Shown here in pieces: positions 1 to 7,061 of a DNA stretch of 25,277 bases. Made by a program: the position numbers and the translations under genes. The stretch is from the NCBI GenBank assembly GCA_002455915.1, contig DKLU01000045.1, forward strand, positions 1 through 25,277. Reading direction: 5' to 3'. Each line of letters begins with the position of its first letter. The stretch's first letter is position 1. The notes under the pieces are model-generated. The model did not search any database. It was not told the origin of the DNA and worked only from the letters and a program-made list of their open reading frames with translations. This DNA comes from Chryseobacterium sp. UBA6632 (GTDB lineage Bacteria; Bacteroidota; Bacteroidia; Flavobacteriales; Weeksellaceae).

Positions 1-257
1 CTTTATCTTTTTGGTTACGGGCTCCGCTTCGCTGCGCCCGCAACCAAAAAGGATGTCGTGTCAATCGGGGCTAGGGAAGGTTGTCATTATAAAAACAGTT
101 GCCTATTGAAGCATGGAAAGCATAAACTTATTTCATTAATTTTAAACCATATAAAGAATTAGACTTTATCCTTTTCATCAATTACTATTTATCCCTTATC
201 ATTTATAAACTAATTCGTATATTTGGTAAGTTTGTGTAAAATCAAAAATTATCTTTA
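1..257. other. Non-coding left edge with hairpin element
   Basis: No open reading frame with coding character is seen here. Bases 8-50 form a strong imperfect hairpin described separately, followed by a short GC-rich tail to about base 85. The rest is AT-rich and leads into the peptidase gene at 258. A TATCTTTA box at 250-257 touches the start codon and resembles the Bacteroidota -7 element (TAnnTTTG) with its last base changed. TTTG occurs at 231-234. If that box were used, the transcript would be nearly leaderless, so the real promoter may lie further upstream. Confidence 0.6.
8..50. repeat. Hairpin of a dispersed intergenic repeat
   Basis: The 15-base arm at 8-22 (five T, then GGTTACGGGC) pairs with 36-50 (GCCCGCAACC, then five A) with one mismatch, around a 13-base loop. 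The hairpin is followed by GGATGTCGTGTCAATCGGGG (51-70) and CTAGGG. I recall a hairpin of variable stem next to a GGATGTCG...TCAATCGGGGCTAGG tail as a frequent intergenic element in Flavobacterium and Chryseobacterium genomes. That is memory, not a search. It is far richer in G+C than its surroundings. It could also act as a bidirectional terminator. Confidence 0.6.
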
Positions 258-2354
258 ATGAAAAAGCTAAATATTGGAATACTTGCCTTTTCGGGTTTGG
301 TATTTTTAAATTCATGTGGTACTACCAAAACCGCAGATGCAGCTCAAAAAACTGAATCAACAATATCTGTAGAACCGGTGAGACAAGAAGAAGTAAAAGA
401 GGAGGGGATCAATTTATCTTATATGGATAAAAGTGTGCGTCCGCAAGATGACTTTTTTAGCTACGTAAACGGAAATTGGGTAAAAACTACTCAAATTCCT
501 TCTGATAAAGCGAGTTGGGGATCTTTCAATGCGTTGAGAGAAAATGTAGACGATGCTTCATTGGAAATTTTAAGCGGAATTTTATCCGAATCTTATCCTG
601 CTGGTTCTGAAGGTCAGAAAATTCAGAATTTATACGCTTCTTTTATGGATACCAATAAAAGAAATGCAGACGGATTATCACCTATTAAGGCAGATTTAGC
701 AAAAATCGATGCCATTAAAAATCTTAACGATTTACAGAAATATCTTTTAGATGCTACAAAATTAGGTGACAATTCTTTCTACGGATGGAGAGTTGGTGCA
801 GATTTGAAAGATTCTAAAATGAATGCCGTATATCTTGGCGGTCCAGATTTGGGATTGGGAAGAGATTACTATCAGAAAGTAAATGAAGCCAACACCAAAA
901 CTTTAGCAGAATATCAATCGTATGTAGGAAAGCTATTTGGTGTTTTAGGATATAAAAATGCTGAAGCTTCTGCAAAAAATGTAGTTGATTTCGAAAAGCA
1001 ATTAGGGAATTATTTATTGACGCTTGAGCAAAACAGAGATGCCAATTTAAGATATAATCCTAAAAATGTATCTGAATTGGGAAGTTTGGTGAAAAATGTA
1101 AACCTTGCTAAATATCTTAAAGATGCAGGTGTAGACACCAACAGAGTAATTATTGGTGAGCTGAAATATTACCAGAATATGGATCAGTTCGTTACTCAAA
1201 AGAACCTTCCGTTGTTGAAAGATTATCTTAAATATCATTTAATTAACGGAAATGCAAGCAATTTAGATGAAAAATTAGAGCAAATACGATTTGATTTCTA
1301 TTCTAAATATCTTCAGGGACAAAAAGAGCAACGCCCGATGAACAAAAGAGGTCTTTCTTTAGTGAATGGCGTTTTGGGTGAAGCTTTCGGGAAATTATAT
1401 GTTGAAAAATATTTCCCTGCAGAAGCTAAAGCGCAGATGGTTGAGCTAATTGATTATTTGAAGAAAAGTTTTGCCGTTCACATCAATAACCTGGCGTGGA
1501 TGTCTGCTACCACAAAAGTGAAAGCAACAGAGAAATTAAACAAATTCACGGTAAAAGTTGCTTATCCTGATAAATGGAAAGACTATTCTAAATTAAATAT
1601 CGTTTCTGAAGCAAAAGGTGGAAATTTATATTCAAACCTACAGAATATTACAGAATGGCAATACAACAAAGATTTAGCTAAAATCGGAAAACCGGTTGAT
1701 AAATCTGAATGGGGAATGACGCCACAAACGGTAAATGCTTACTACAACCCAGTAAACAACGAAATCGTATTCCCTGCTGCAATTCTTCAGCCGCCATTCT
1801 TCAATCCGCAAGCTGATGCTGCTGTTAATTTCGGTGGAATTGGTGCGGTTATCGGTCACGAAATGAGCCACGGATTTGATGATTCAGGTGCGCAGTTCGA
1901 CGCAGACGGTAACTTGGTAGACTGGTGGACTCCGGAAGACAAAGCAAACTTTGAAAAAGCAACTAAAGCACTTGCTGCTCAGTATGACAAATACGAGCCG
2001 GTAAAAGGAACTTTTGTAAACGGAACTTTCACAAACGGCGAAAATATCGCTGACCTTGGTGGGGTAAATATCGCTTATGATGCATTGCAAATGTATTTGA
2101 AAGATAAAGGAAATCCTGGATTAATCAGTGGTTTCACACAAGATCAGAGATTTTTCATGAGCTGGGCAACGGTTTGGAGAACTAAAGCTACCGATCAGTA
2201 TATGACGAATCAGGTGAAGACAGATCCGCACTCGCCGGGAATTTACAGAGCGTTCGGCCCATTGGTGAATCAGGACGCCTTCATCAAAGCATTTGATATC
2301 AAGCCTGGGGATAAAATGTATAAAGCTCCGGCAGACAGAATAAAAATTTGGTAA
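258..2354 (+). CDS. M13 family zinc metallopeptidase lipoprotein (neprilysin/PepO-like)
   Basis: This 698-residue protein is predicted to hydrolyse oligopeptides outside the cytoplasm. Residues 1-20 are a lipoprotein signal peptide with lipobox LNSC (Cys20), so it is probably membrane-anchored. The long M13 N-terminal domain follows. The catalytic motif HEMSH is at residues 534-538 within IGHEMSHGFDDSG. The second zinc-ligand motif ENIADLGG starts at about residue 595. The C-terminus ends in the family's typical RIKIW after YKAPADR. Length matches full M13 enzymes (about 650-750). The ATG at 258 is chosen because it supplies the signal peptide. The gene stands alone, with a terminator just downstream. 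Family assignment is secure; the physiological substrate cannot be read from sequence. Confidence 0.97.
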   Translation: MKKLNIGILAFSGLVFLNSCGTTKTADAAQKTESTISVEPVRQEEVKEEGINLSYMDKSVRPQDDFFSYVNGNWVKTTQIPSDKASWGSFNALRENVDDASLEILSGILSESYPAGSEGQKIQNLYASFMDTNKRNADGLSPIKADLAKIDAIKNLNDLQKYLLDATKLGDNSFYGWRVGADLKDSKMNAVYLGGPDLGLGRDYYQKVNEANTKTLAEYQSYVGKLFGVLGYKNAEASAKNVVDFEKQLGNYLLTLEQNRDANLRYNPKNVSELGSLVKNVNLAKYLKDAGVDTNRVIIGELKYYQNMDQFVTQKNLPLLKDYLKYHLINGNASNLDEKLEQIRFDFYSKYLQGQKEQRPMNKRGLSLVNGVLGEAFGKLYVEKYFPAEAKAQMVELIDYLKKSFAVHINNLAWMSATTKVKATEKLNKFTVKVAYPDKWKDYSKLNIVSEAKGGNLYSNLQNITEWQYNKDLAKIGKPVDKSEWGMTPQTVNAYYNPVNNEIVFPAAILQPPFFNPQADAAVNFGGIGAVIGHEMSHGFDDSGAQFDADGNLVDWWTPEDKANFEKATKALAAQYDKYEPVKGTFVNGTFTNGENIADLGGVNIAYDALQMYLKDKGNPGLISGFTQDQRFFMSWATVWRTKATDQYMTNQVKTDPHSPGIYRAFGPLVNQDAFIKAFDIKPGDKMYKAPADRIKIW

Positions 2355-2380
2355 GACAAGCCAAAAATTGTTAGAAAAGA

Positions 2381-2409
2381 AAAACGCATCAGAAATGGTG
2401 CGTTTTTTT
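2381..2409 (+). terminator. Rho-independent terminator after the M13 peptidase
   Basis: AAAACGCATC (2381-2390) pairs with GGTGCGTTTT (2397-2406) with one wobble position, over a six-base loop, and runs into seven T. It lies 26 bases past the peptidase stop codon and separates that gene from the sheath genes. Confidence 0.85.
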
Positions 2410-2613
2410 ATTTATTTTTCCTTAGCTTAGTAATCCATAAAATATTAATTTTAAACCGATATTTAGTTAATTATATTAAATATTTCAAGAAAAATCTTAA
2501 CAATATTTTGTATGTTACAGTTTTTTTTTAAATTTAAACACTGGATTGGTCAGTTATTTGATGCAGATAAAACCAATTCATACCAAAACAGCAAATCTCA
2601 AAATAACAATAAT

Positions 2614-3060
2614 ATGGCAATGTTTAATTATGGCGTTGGCGGAAACGAAGTAAAAGTAGACGCTAATGAAGCTATCCAGGAAATCCAGGAAAATAAGTCG
2701 CTGATTGTGAGCCAACTTACAACAGACGAAACATACGTTCCTGAAATTGTAACAGGATTAAAAACTGTGGACGACGTCTTCAAACATTTCCAACCTTCTG
2801 TAAGCGTACAACACGAAACGGAAGACGGTAATGTGGTAGAAGAGGAGTTCCGTTTTCAAAATCTTGCGGACGTCACCCCAAAAAATCTTACGCAAAAATC
2901 TGACTATTTACAGCAACTCAGCATGGAGCAGGAGCAATACAACAAAATTGTACGCCAGCTGAAAACGAATAAAATTCTGCGTAATATGCTGGAAAACGAT
3001 CAGACAAGAGCTGCGTTTGTGGAAGTATTGAAAGAAGTGGCACAAGAACTTGAAAAATAA
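2614..3060 (+). CDS. tssB: T6SS contractile sheath small subunit TssB (Bacteroidota type)
   Basis: The 148-residue product resembles the small sheath subunit of type VI secretion systems (TssB/VipA). TssB pairs with TssC to build the contractile tube that fires the Hcp needle. Supporting it are the size, the acidic mid-region ending in EEEFRFQNLADVTPKNL (a typical TssB 'F-x-s-l-d-D-F-x-P' type segment), the helical C-terminal part, and the adjacent tssC 21 bases downstream. The ATG at 2614 (MAMFNYGVGG) is preferred over an in-frame ATG at 2512. The extra 34 residues from 2512 are a Phe-rich then Asn/Gln-rich stretch that does not look like family sequence. No other T6SS gene adjoins. Confidence in the TssB name rests largely on the neighbour. 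Confidence 0.85.
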   Translation: MAMFNYGVGGNEVKVDANEAIQEIQENKSLIVSQLTTDETYVPEIVTGLKTVDDVFKHFQPSVSVQHETEDGNVVEEEFRFQNLADVTPKNLTQKSDYLQQLSMEQEQYNKIVRQLKTNKILRNMLENDQTRAAFVEVLKEVAQELEK

Positions 3061-3081
3061 TCTAAAGACTTTACATTAATC

Positions 3082-4446
3082 ATGGATAGTAAATTACAGG
3101 CAGCTGAGAACCAACAACAAGGACAACAGCAGCAACATGCGGGGCAACCGAAAGGTAATCCGCTTGCCGAACTCAATAAAATAGGAGGATTTGGTTTTGT
3201 GGAATCTGTTGTAGACGGAATCGCCAATATGAACCCTACGAGAAAGGCGAGGAAAGAAATCTTCCTTAACGATAATAATAAATCAGACGAAAGAAAAGAA
3301 TTGCTTCAAAAAATTAACCTTTGGATAGATCTTTTGGAAAAAAATGAATCGGCTGATAAAATGGCAGATACCTGCAAATCTAAAGCACAGGCTGCAGATC
3401 AGAATTTAAAATCAAACTTAAAAAACGCTTTGGATGCCGTACGTCTGTTGGAAACCAACTACAGAACGGTAGCGCAATTCTACAAAAATACCGAGCTTGA
3501 TAAGGTTGATAACGTAAGTATTGTTAATGCAAGTCTGGAGCAGGTTTCAGATTTGGATAATCCTTTGTTTATAGACGCGATTTCCGAAGAATTTAAAAAT
3601 TATTATGACCGTTTAGATCTTAGAGATAACTATTCTATCTTGGCAATTCCAGGATATTTAGGATCGAATAAAGTGATCGAAAAATGGGCTAAAATCTGTA
3701 ACGAAAACAAAGTAATGATGGTTACGGATTTTGCGAATCTGGATAAGCCGGATGACGTGGTAGATTTATTCCATTCTGCTAATTTGACTGGTGGCGAATT
3801 GCACAGAAGTAATGTCATCATGACGTGTAACTGGCTTGTAGGTCGTGGAAAAGCTGAAGAAGTAGGAGAAGAGGAAAATGTAGAGCTTCCGCCTTCAACT
3901 TCATTGGCTGGAAAGATTCATAAAACATTGATGTCTCAGGTTGCGGCAGGTAAAAAGCATGGTAATATCAATGAAGTAGATGCCGTGAAATTTGAATTGA
4001 AGAAAAGTGAAATTTCTCAGTTGGAAAAAATGGGACTGGTTCCTATGGTCAACGAATATGGGAAAATCATGGCTTTCTCGGCAAAAACATTGTTTACAGG
4101 AGACAATATCGGGCTTCAGACCTATTCCGTGGTTCGTGTATTCGATTACGTAACTAAAGTTTTGCTTGATTTCCTGAACAGAAGAGCTTTCGAAAACTGG
4201 AATGCGAGAAACGAGGACGATTTGAGAAGACAAATTGTTACTTTCTTAGACGGTATCAAAGGTGCTGATAAATTGATTGAAAAGTTCAAGATTGTTCGTT
4301 TCGAGCAGGATAAAGTGAACAAAGACAGAGTTTGGCTGGATATTCGTTTAACGCCTTATTTCCCTACAAAAAGTTTCGTTATTAAACTGGACGGACATAA
4401 GGGAGACGATGGTAACGAGTGGGACGCTGAATATATTCAGGATTAA
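3082..4446 (+). CDS. tssC: T6SS contractile sheath large subunit TssC (DUF5458 family)
   Basis: The 454-residue protein matches my recollection of the Bacteroidota TssC family (DUF5458), the large subunit that interlocks with TssB in the T6SS sheath. Residues 5-30 are a Gln-rich tail (QQQGQQQQHAGQ), followed by GGFGFVESVVDGIANMNPTRKARKE, a segment I associate with this family. The middle and C-terminal parts form the sheath domain. The C-terminus contains VRFEQDKVNKDRVWLDIRLTPYFPTKSFVIKL, a family-like end. It follows tssB by 21 bases and is closed by a strong terminator, so the transcript appears to be just tssB-tssC. In known T6SS-iii loci these genes sit with tssD, E, F, G, H, K and N-R, none of which is seen in this window. 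Confidence 0.92.
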   Translation: MDSKLQAAENQQQGQQQQHAGQPKGNPLAELNKIGGFGFVESVVDGIANMNPTRKARKEIFLNDNNKSDERKELLQKINLWIDLLEKNESADKMADTCKSKAQAADQNLKSNLKNALDAVRLLETNYRTVAQFYKNTELDKVDNVSIVNASLEQVSDLDNPLFIDAISEEFKNYYDRLDLRDNYSILAIPGYLGSNKVIEKWAKICNENKVMMVTDFANLDKPDDVVDLFHSANLTGGELHRSNVIMTCNWLVGRGKAEEVGEEENVELPPSTSLAGKIHKTLMSQVAAGKKHGNINEVDAVKFELKKSEISQLEKMGLVPMVNEYGKIMAFSAKTLFTGDNIGLQTYSVVRVFDYVTKVLLDFLNRRAFENWNARNEDDLRRQIVTFLDGIKGADKLIEKFKIVRFEQDKVNKDRVWLDIRLTPYFPTKSFVIKLDGHKGDDGNEWDAEYIQD

Positions 4447-4468
4447 ATATAACCGAATTATAAATACT

Positions 4469-4498
4469 AAACCGATGCTTTCAAACATCGGTTTTTTT
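4469..4498 (+). terminator. Rho-independent terminator after tssC
   Basis: AAACCGATG (4469-4477) and CATCGGTTT (4486-4494) form a perfect 9-bp stem with an eight-base loop, continuing into a run of T. It lies just beyond the tssC stop and ahead of the lipoprotein gene. Confidence 0.9.
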
Positions 4499-4510
4499 CT
4501 ACCAAATCTT

Positions 4511-4978
4511 ATGAAATTGAATATGAAATTAAGGCTGAATCATTTTTTGCCTGTACTTTTTATGGTTTTTTTATTCAGTTGTGAAAAAAAATATCAAAGA
4601 CCAGATGAGTATAAGGTTGATCTTTTTAAAGACGAAAGATCCGAAAATCAAGCTTATGTTATGAGTGAAGATGAAGCTTATGACAAAAGTGATATGGTGC
4701 TTTCCACCTCAAATACTCAACTTGTCGACAGCTCTGCAGGACGCGGAAAATCTTTTTTCATTTATAAAATTAATGCTGGAAGCGTAAAGAAAACTACACG
4801 CGATTCTATAGTGACTTTTCCGATTGAAATTCTTTCGACGCAAAAATTAAAGTTTAAAAAAGATTCTTCTTATATTTTCCTTCAAAAATTAAAAGGCTTT
4901 AAATTTATTGCGGAAGAGAAGAAAATAAAATATCAATGGGTTACGGGCGCTCCTGTTTATCCTGTGAAAAATAATTAA
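4511..4978 (+). CDS. Uncharacterised lipoprotein
   Basis: I do not recognise a family for this 155-residue protein. The start at 4511 (an ATG at 4523 is also possible) yields a hydrophobic signal segment ending in the lipobox LFSC, with the lipidated Cys at residue 24. An open frame extends further upstream, but that part runs through the tssC terminator and is not credible. The mature part is charged, with an acidic Ser/Asp-rich first half and a Lys-rich C-terminal half (QKLKFKKDSSYIFLQKLKGFKF) rich in predicted beta strands. A terminator separates it from tssC, yet it is the only gene that could accompany the sheath pair. A T6SS-iii accessory lipoprotein role is conceivable but nothing in the sequence proves it. 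Confidence 0.8.
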   Translation: MKLNMKLRLNHFLPVLFMVFLFSCEKKYQRPDEYKVDLFKDERSENQAYVMSEDEAYDKSDMVLSTSNTQLVDSSAGRGKSFFIYKINAGSVKKTTRDSIVTFPIEILSTQKLKFKKDSSYIFLQKLKGFKFIAEEKKIKYQWVTGAPVYPVKNN

Positions 4979-4980
4979 AT

Positions 4981-4988
4981 TATCTTTG
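4981..4988 (+). promoter_or_regulatory. Putative -7 element (TATCTTTG) ahead of mutY
   Basis: TATCTTTG matches the Bacteroidota -7 consensus TAnnTTTG and is followed by CA. It directly follows the lipoprotein stop codon. No clear -33 TTG is visible. If used, the inverted-repeat element at 5000-5095 would lie inside the mutY 5' untranslated region. Confidence 0.45.
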
Positions 4989-4999
4989 CATTAATAAAT

Positions 5000-5095
5000 A
5001 GATGCTTTTACAGGCTTCAGCATGACATTTTGAATACTAGCTGTTTTATAGCAGCAAATTTGTAGCGTTGTCATGCTGAGCTTGTCGAAGCATCT
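5000..5095. repeat. Inverted-repeat element between promoter and mutY
   Basis: The arm at 5000-5027 (AGATGCTTTTACAGGCTTCA, then GCATGACA) is the near-complement of 5069-5095 (TGTCATGCTGAGCTTGTCGA, then AGCATCT), differing at three substitutions and one base of length. The 41-base centre holds a small inner stem (GCTG...CAGC at 5040-5055). The right arm, TGTCATGCTGAGCTTGTCGA..., is a sequence I remember from many intergenic copies in Chryseobacterium and Flavobacterium. It is likely a MITE- or REP-like palindromic element; its copy number here cannot be seen. Confidence 0.75.
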
Positions 5096-5117
5096 AAAAT
5101 GAAGAAGACAAAAACTT

Positions 5118-6161
5118 TTGGAAAAGATAGAAAACGCAGACTTCAAACATATCGGAAATCAACTTCTGGTATGGTATAAAAAAAATGCCCGTGATTTACC
5201 ATTCAGACAGACTAAAGATCCCTATAAAATCTGGATTTGTGAGATTGTTTTTCAGCAGACGAGAATCCAACAGGGGCTGAATCACTATAATAATTTCATC
5301 AAAAGGTTTCCCGATGCAAAAACTTTGGCGGAAGCCGATGAAAATGAAGTTTTATTGTATTGGAAAGGTTTGGGTTATTATTCAAGAGCGATCAATGTTC
5401 ATAAAGCGGCTCAGCAGATTATGAACGAATTTGGAGGTGTTTTTCCTGATGAATATAATGAAATTTTAAAATTGAAAGGAGTAGGGAAATATACGGCTGC
5501 TGCGGTTTCCAGTATTTGTTTTGATGAAAAGATTCCTGCGGTTGACGGTAACTTTTATCGTGTTTTAAGTCGATTGTTTGCTGATGATTTCGATATTTCC
5601 AATTCAAGAGCTTTCAATTATTTTTCTGAATTGGCTCATTTAATCTTACCTGAAAATGTGGGCGATTTTAATCAGGCGATGATGGATTTAGGTTCGGAAG
5701 TTTGTAAGCCTAAAAATCCTCTTTGCGGAGAATGCCCTTTAAATAATGATTGTTTAGCTTTTTCATTACATAAAATTTCAGAATTTCCTGTTAAGAAGAA
5801 AAAAGTAAAAGCAGAAGATTTAGATCTGAAATATTATTTCGTTCATAGAAACGGACAGTTTTTAATTCAACAGAGAAAAGATGATTTTATCTGGAAGAAA
5901 TTATTTGAATTTCCTCCTACGATTTCTGATGATTTAATTCCTTTTATTAAAAGCATAAAAACGGTTAATCATAAACTTACACACAAGAATTTAAGCATAG
6001 AAATCTTTAATGTTGAGGTAGATTCAGAAGAAGCTTGGAATAAATTTGTAATTGAAAATGAATATAAAATAACCAATGTTGAAGGCTCTCACGAGATGTC
6101 TTTCCCCAAACCATTAGAAAATTATATTCAGAGTTATGATAAGGCTTACGGAATTTTGTAA
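5118..6161 (+). CDS. mutY: A/G-specific adenine glycosylase MutY
   Basis: MutY removes adenine mispaired with 8-oxoguanine during base-excision repair. The 347-residue product shows EIVFQQTR with catalytic Glu42, the helix-hairpin-helix LKGVGKYTAAA (residues 118-128), the nucleophile-site VDGN (Asp142), and a 4Fe-4S loop with Cys195, Cys202, Cys205 and Cys211 (spacing 6-2-5). A C-terminal NUDIX-like domain (from about 235) recognises 8-oxoG. The only in-frame initiation codon is TTG at 5118; a stop codon at 5100-5102 closes the frame upstream. An ATG at 5099 would join this frame if one base were missing from the A run at 5110-5114. In flavobacteria mutY often neighbours gliding gene gldD, as here. 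Confidence 0.95.
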   Translation: MEKIENADFKHIGNQLLVWYKKNARDLPFRQTKDPYKIWICEIVFQQTRIQQGLNHYNNFIKRFPDAKTLAEADENEVLLYWKGLGYYSRAINVHKAAQQIMNEFGGVFPDEYNEILKLKGVGKYTAAAVSSICFDEKIPAVDGNFYRVLSRLFADDFDISNSRAFNYFSELAHLILPENVGDFNQAMMDLGSEVCKPKNPLCGECPLNNDCLAFSLHKISEFPVKKKKVKAEDLDLKYYFVHRNGQFLIQQRKDDFIWKKLFEFPPTISDDLIPFIKSIKTVNHKLTHKNLSIEIFNVEVDSEEAWNKFVIENEYKITNVEGSHEMSFPKPLENYIQSYDKAYGIL

Positions 6162-6180
6162 TACAAAAAATCACACGTAG

Positions 6181-6259
6181 TTGTCATTCCGTAGGAATCT
6201 AGACAAAGTATTAGCATTGAATTAAAAAAATGATTGCTTAGATTCCTACGGAATGACAA
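6181..6259. repeat. Perfect 21-bp inverted repeat, GTCATTCCGTAGGAATCT type
   Basis: Bases 6181-6201 (TTGTCATTCCGTAGGAATCT, then A) are the exact reverse complement of 6239-6259, separated by 37 bases. The centre contains a weaker inner pairing (AGCATTGA/TGATTGCT). The arm sequence is one I remember as common between genes in Chryseobacterium. It starts 20 bases after the mutY stop and could also stop transcription, though no T run follows. Confidence 0.8.
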
Positions 6260-6460
6260 ACCGTATGATGATTCATACTGTTAAAATTTTTGCGATCTTA
6301 GTTAAGTGAAACGCCTTTGTGAACTTAAAAAGCATACCAGTCGAAAAAATCTTAGTGCCCTTTGCGTTAAAAACAAAGCCATCTTAATAAAATTCAATTT
6401 TCAAATTCAAAACGCATTGAAATGCTGAAATTTGTCTCCCAAAATCTGAAATCTAATTTG

Positions 6461-6468
6461 TACTTTTG
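6461..6468 (+). promoter_or_regulatory. Putative -7 element (TACTTTTG) of gldD
   Basis: TACTTTTG fits TAnnTTTG and is followed by CA, four bases before the gldD ATG at 6473. Transcription would start at or very near the start codon, giving a leaderless or nearly leaderless mRNA. A TTG at 6432-6434 is too far upstream to be a normal -33 element. Confidence 0.5.
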
Positions 6469-6472
6469 CAAA

Positions 6473-7030
6473 ATGATTAAAAAAGTCATTTTTATTTTCG
6501 CGTCGTTACTGCTGCTGTCTTGTGGAAAAGATCCTATTCCCAAGCCGTATGGGGAACTTCGTTTAGAATATCCGGCTCCGAAATATCAGAAATTTGAAAA
6601 CAACTGTGCTTATACTTTTGAATATTCAGATTTTGCCAAGATTGCGGATGCCAAAAGACCTTGCTGGTATTATCTGAACTATCCGAAAATGAAGGCTAAG
6701 GTTTTTGTGACGTATTATCCGATACAAAATGATTTTGATGCACACATCAAAGAGGCTGAAAAAATGGTGTACGAACATACCATTAAAGCAAGTGCAATCG
6801 ATACGAAATCTTTCGAATATCCTGAAAAAAAGGTCTACGGAAATTTCTATGAATTGAAAGGGCAAACGGCTTCTAATCTTCAATTTTACATTACAGACAG
6901 TACGAAACATTTCGTCACTGCTTATTTATACTTTAATACGAGACCGAAACCGGATTCTCTAGCGCCGGCAGTAGATTATATCAAAAAAGATATGAAGCAT
7001 TTGCTGGATACATTTGAATGGAAAAAATAA
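6473..7030 (+). CDS. gldD: Gliding motility lipoprotein GldD
   Basis: GldD is an essential lipoprotein of the Bacteroidota gliding/type IX secretion apparatus. The 185-residue product begins MIKKVIFIFASLLLLSC, with lipobox LLSC and lipidated Cys17. It continues with the GldD-like opening KPYGELRLEYPAPKY, then a Cys pair (CAYTFEYSDFAKI and CWYYLNYPKMKAKV) and the C-terminal KDMKHLLDTFEWKK. Length agrees with known GldD (about 185-190). The ATG at 6473 is chosen because it supplies the signal peptide and sits just after a promoter box; the frame is open back to 6422 without signal-like sequence. mutY upstream agrees with the flavobacterial gene order, although ssb and gldE are missing between them. 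Confidence 0.92.
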   Translation: MIKKVIFIFASLLLLSCGKDPIPKPYGELRLEYPAPKYQKFENNCAYTFEYSDFAKIADAKRPCWYYLNYPKMKAKVFVTYYPIQNDFDAHIKEAEKMVYEHTIKASAIDTKSFEYPEKKVYGNFYELKGQTASNLQFYITDSTKHFVTAYLYFNTRPKPDSLAPAVDYIKKDMKHLLDTFEWKK

Positions 7031-7061
7031 TTTAGTCTTTAAAATATACTTTGAAAAAAAT

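Larger units (their letters stand above)
6162..6472. other. Repeat-filled intergenic region, mutY to gldD
   Basis: No coding sequence is seen in these 311 bases. They contain a perfect 21-bp inverted repeat (6181-6259), then a stretch at about 6290-6385 with two degenerate copies of an ATCTTAG...CCTTTGyG...TTAAAA pattern, and finally the gldD promoter box. In Flavobacterium johnsoniae, as I recall it, ssb and gldE occupy the space between mutY and gldD. Confidence 0.6.

Noticed and set aside
2512..2613. 34-residue upstream extension of TssB starting at ATG 2512
   Set aside because: The added residues are Phe-rich then Asn/Gln-rich and do not resemble the family; the ATG at 2614 starts the recognisable sheath protein.
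4409..4510. Upstream extension of the lipoprotein frame into tssC
   Set aside because: It crosses the tssC terminator and would bury the signal peptide; the start at 4511 gives a proper lipoprotein signal.
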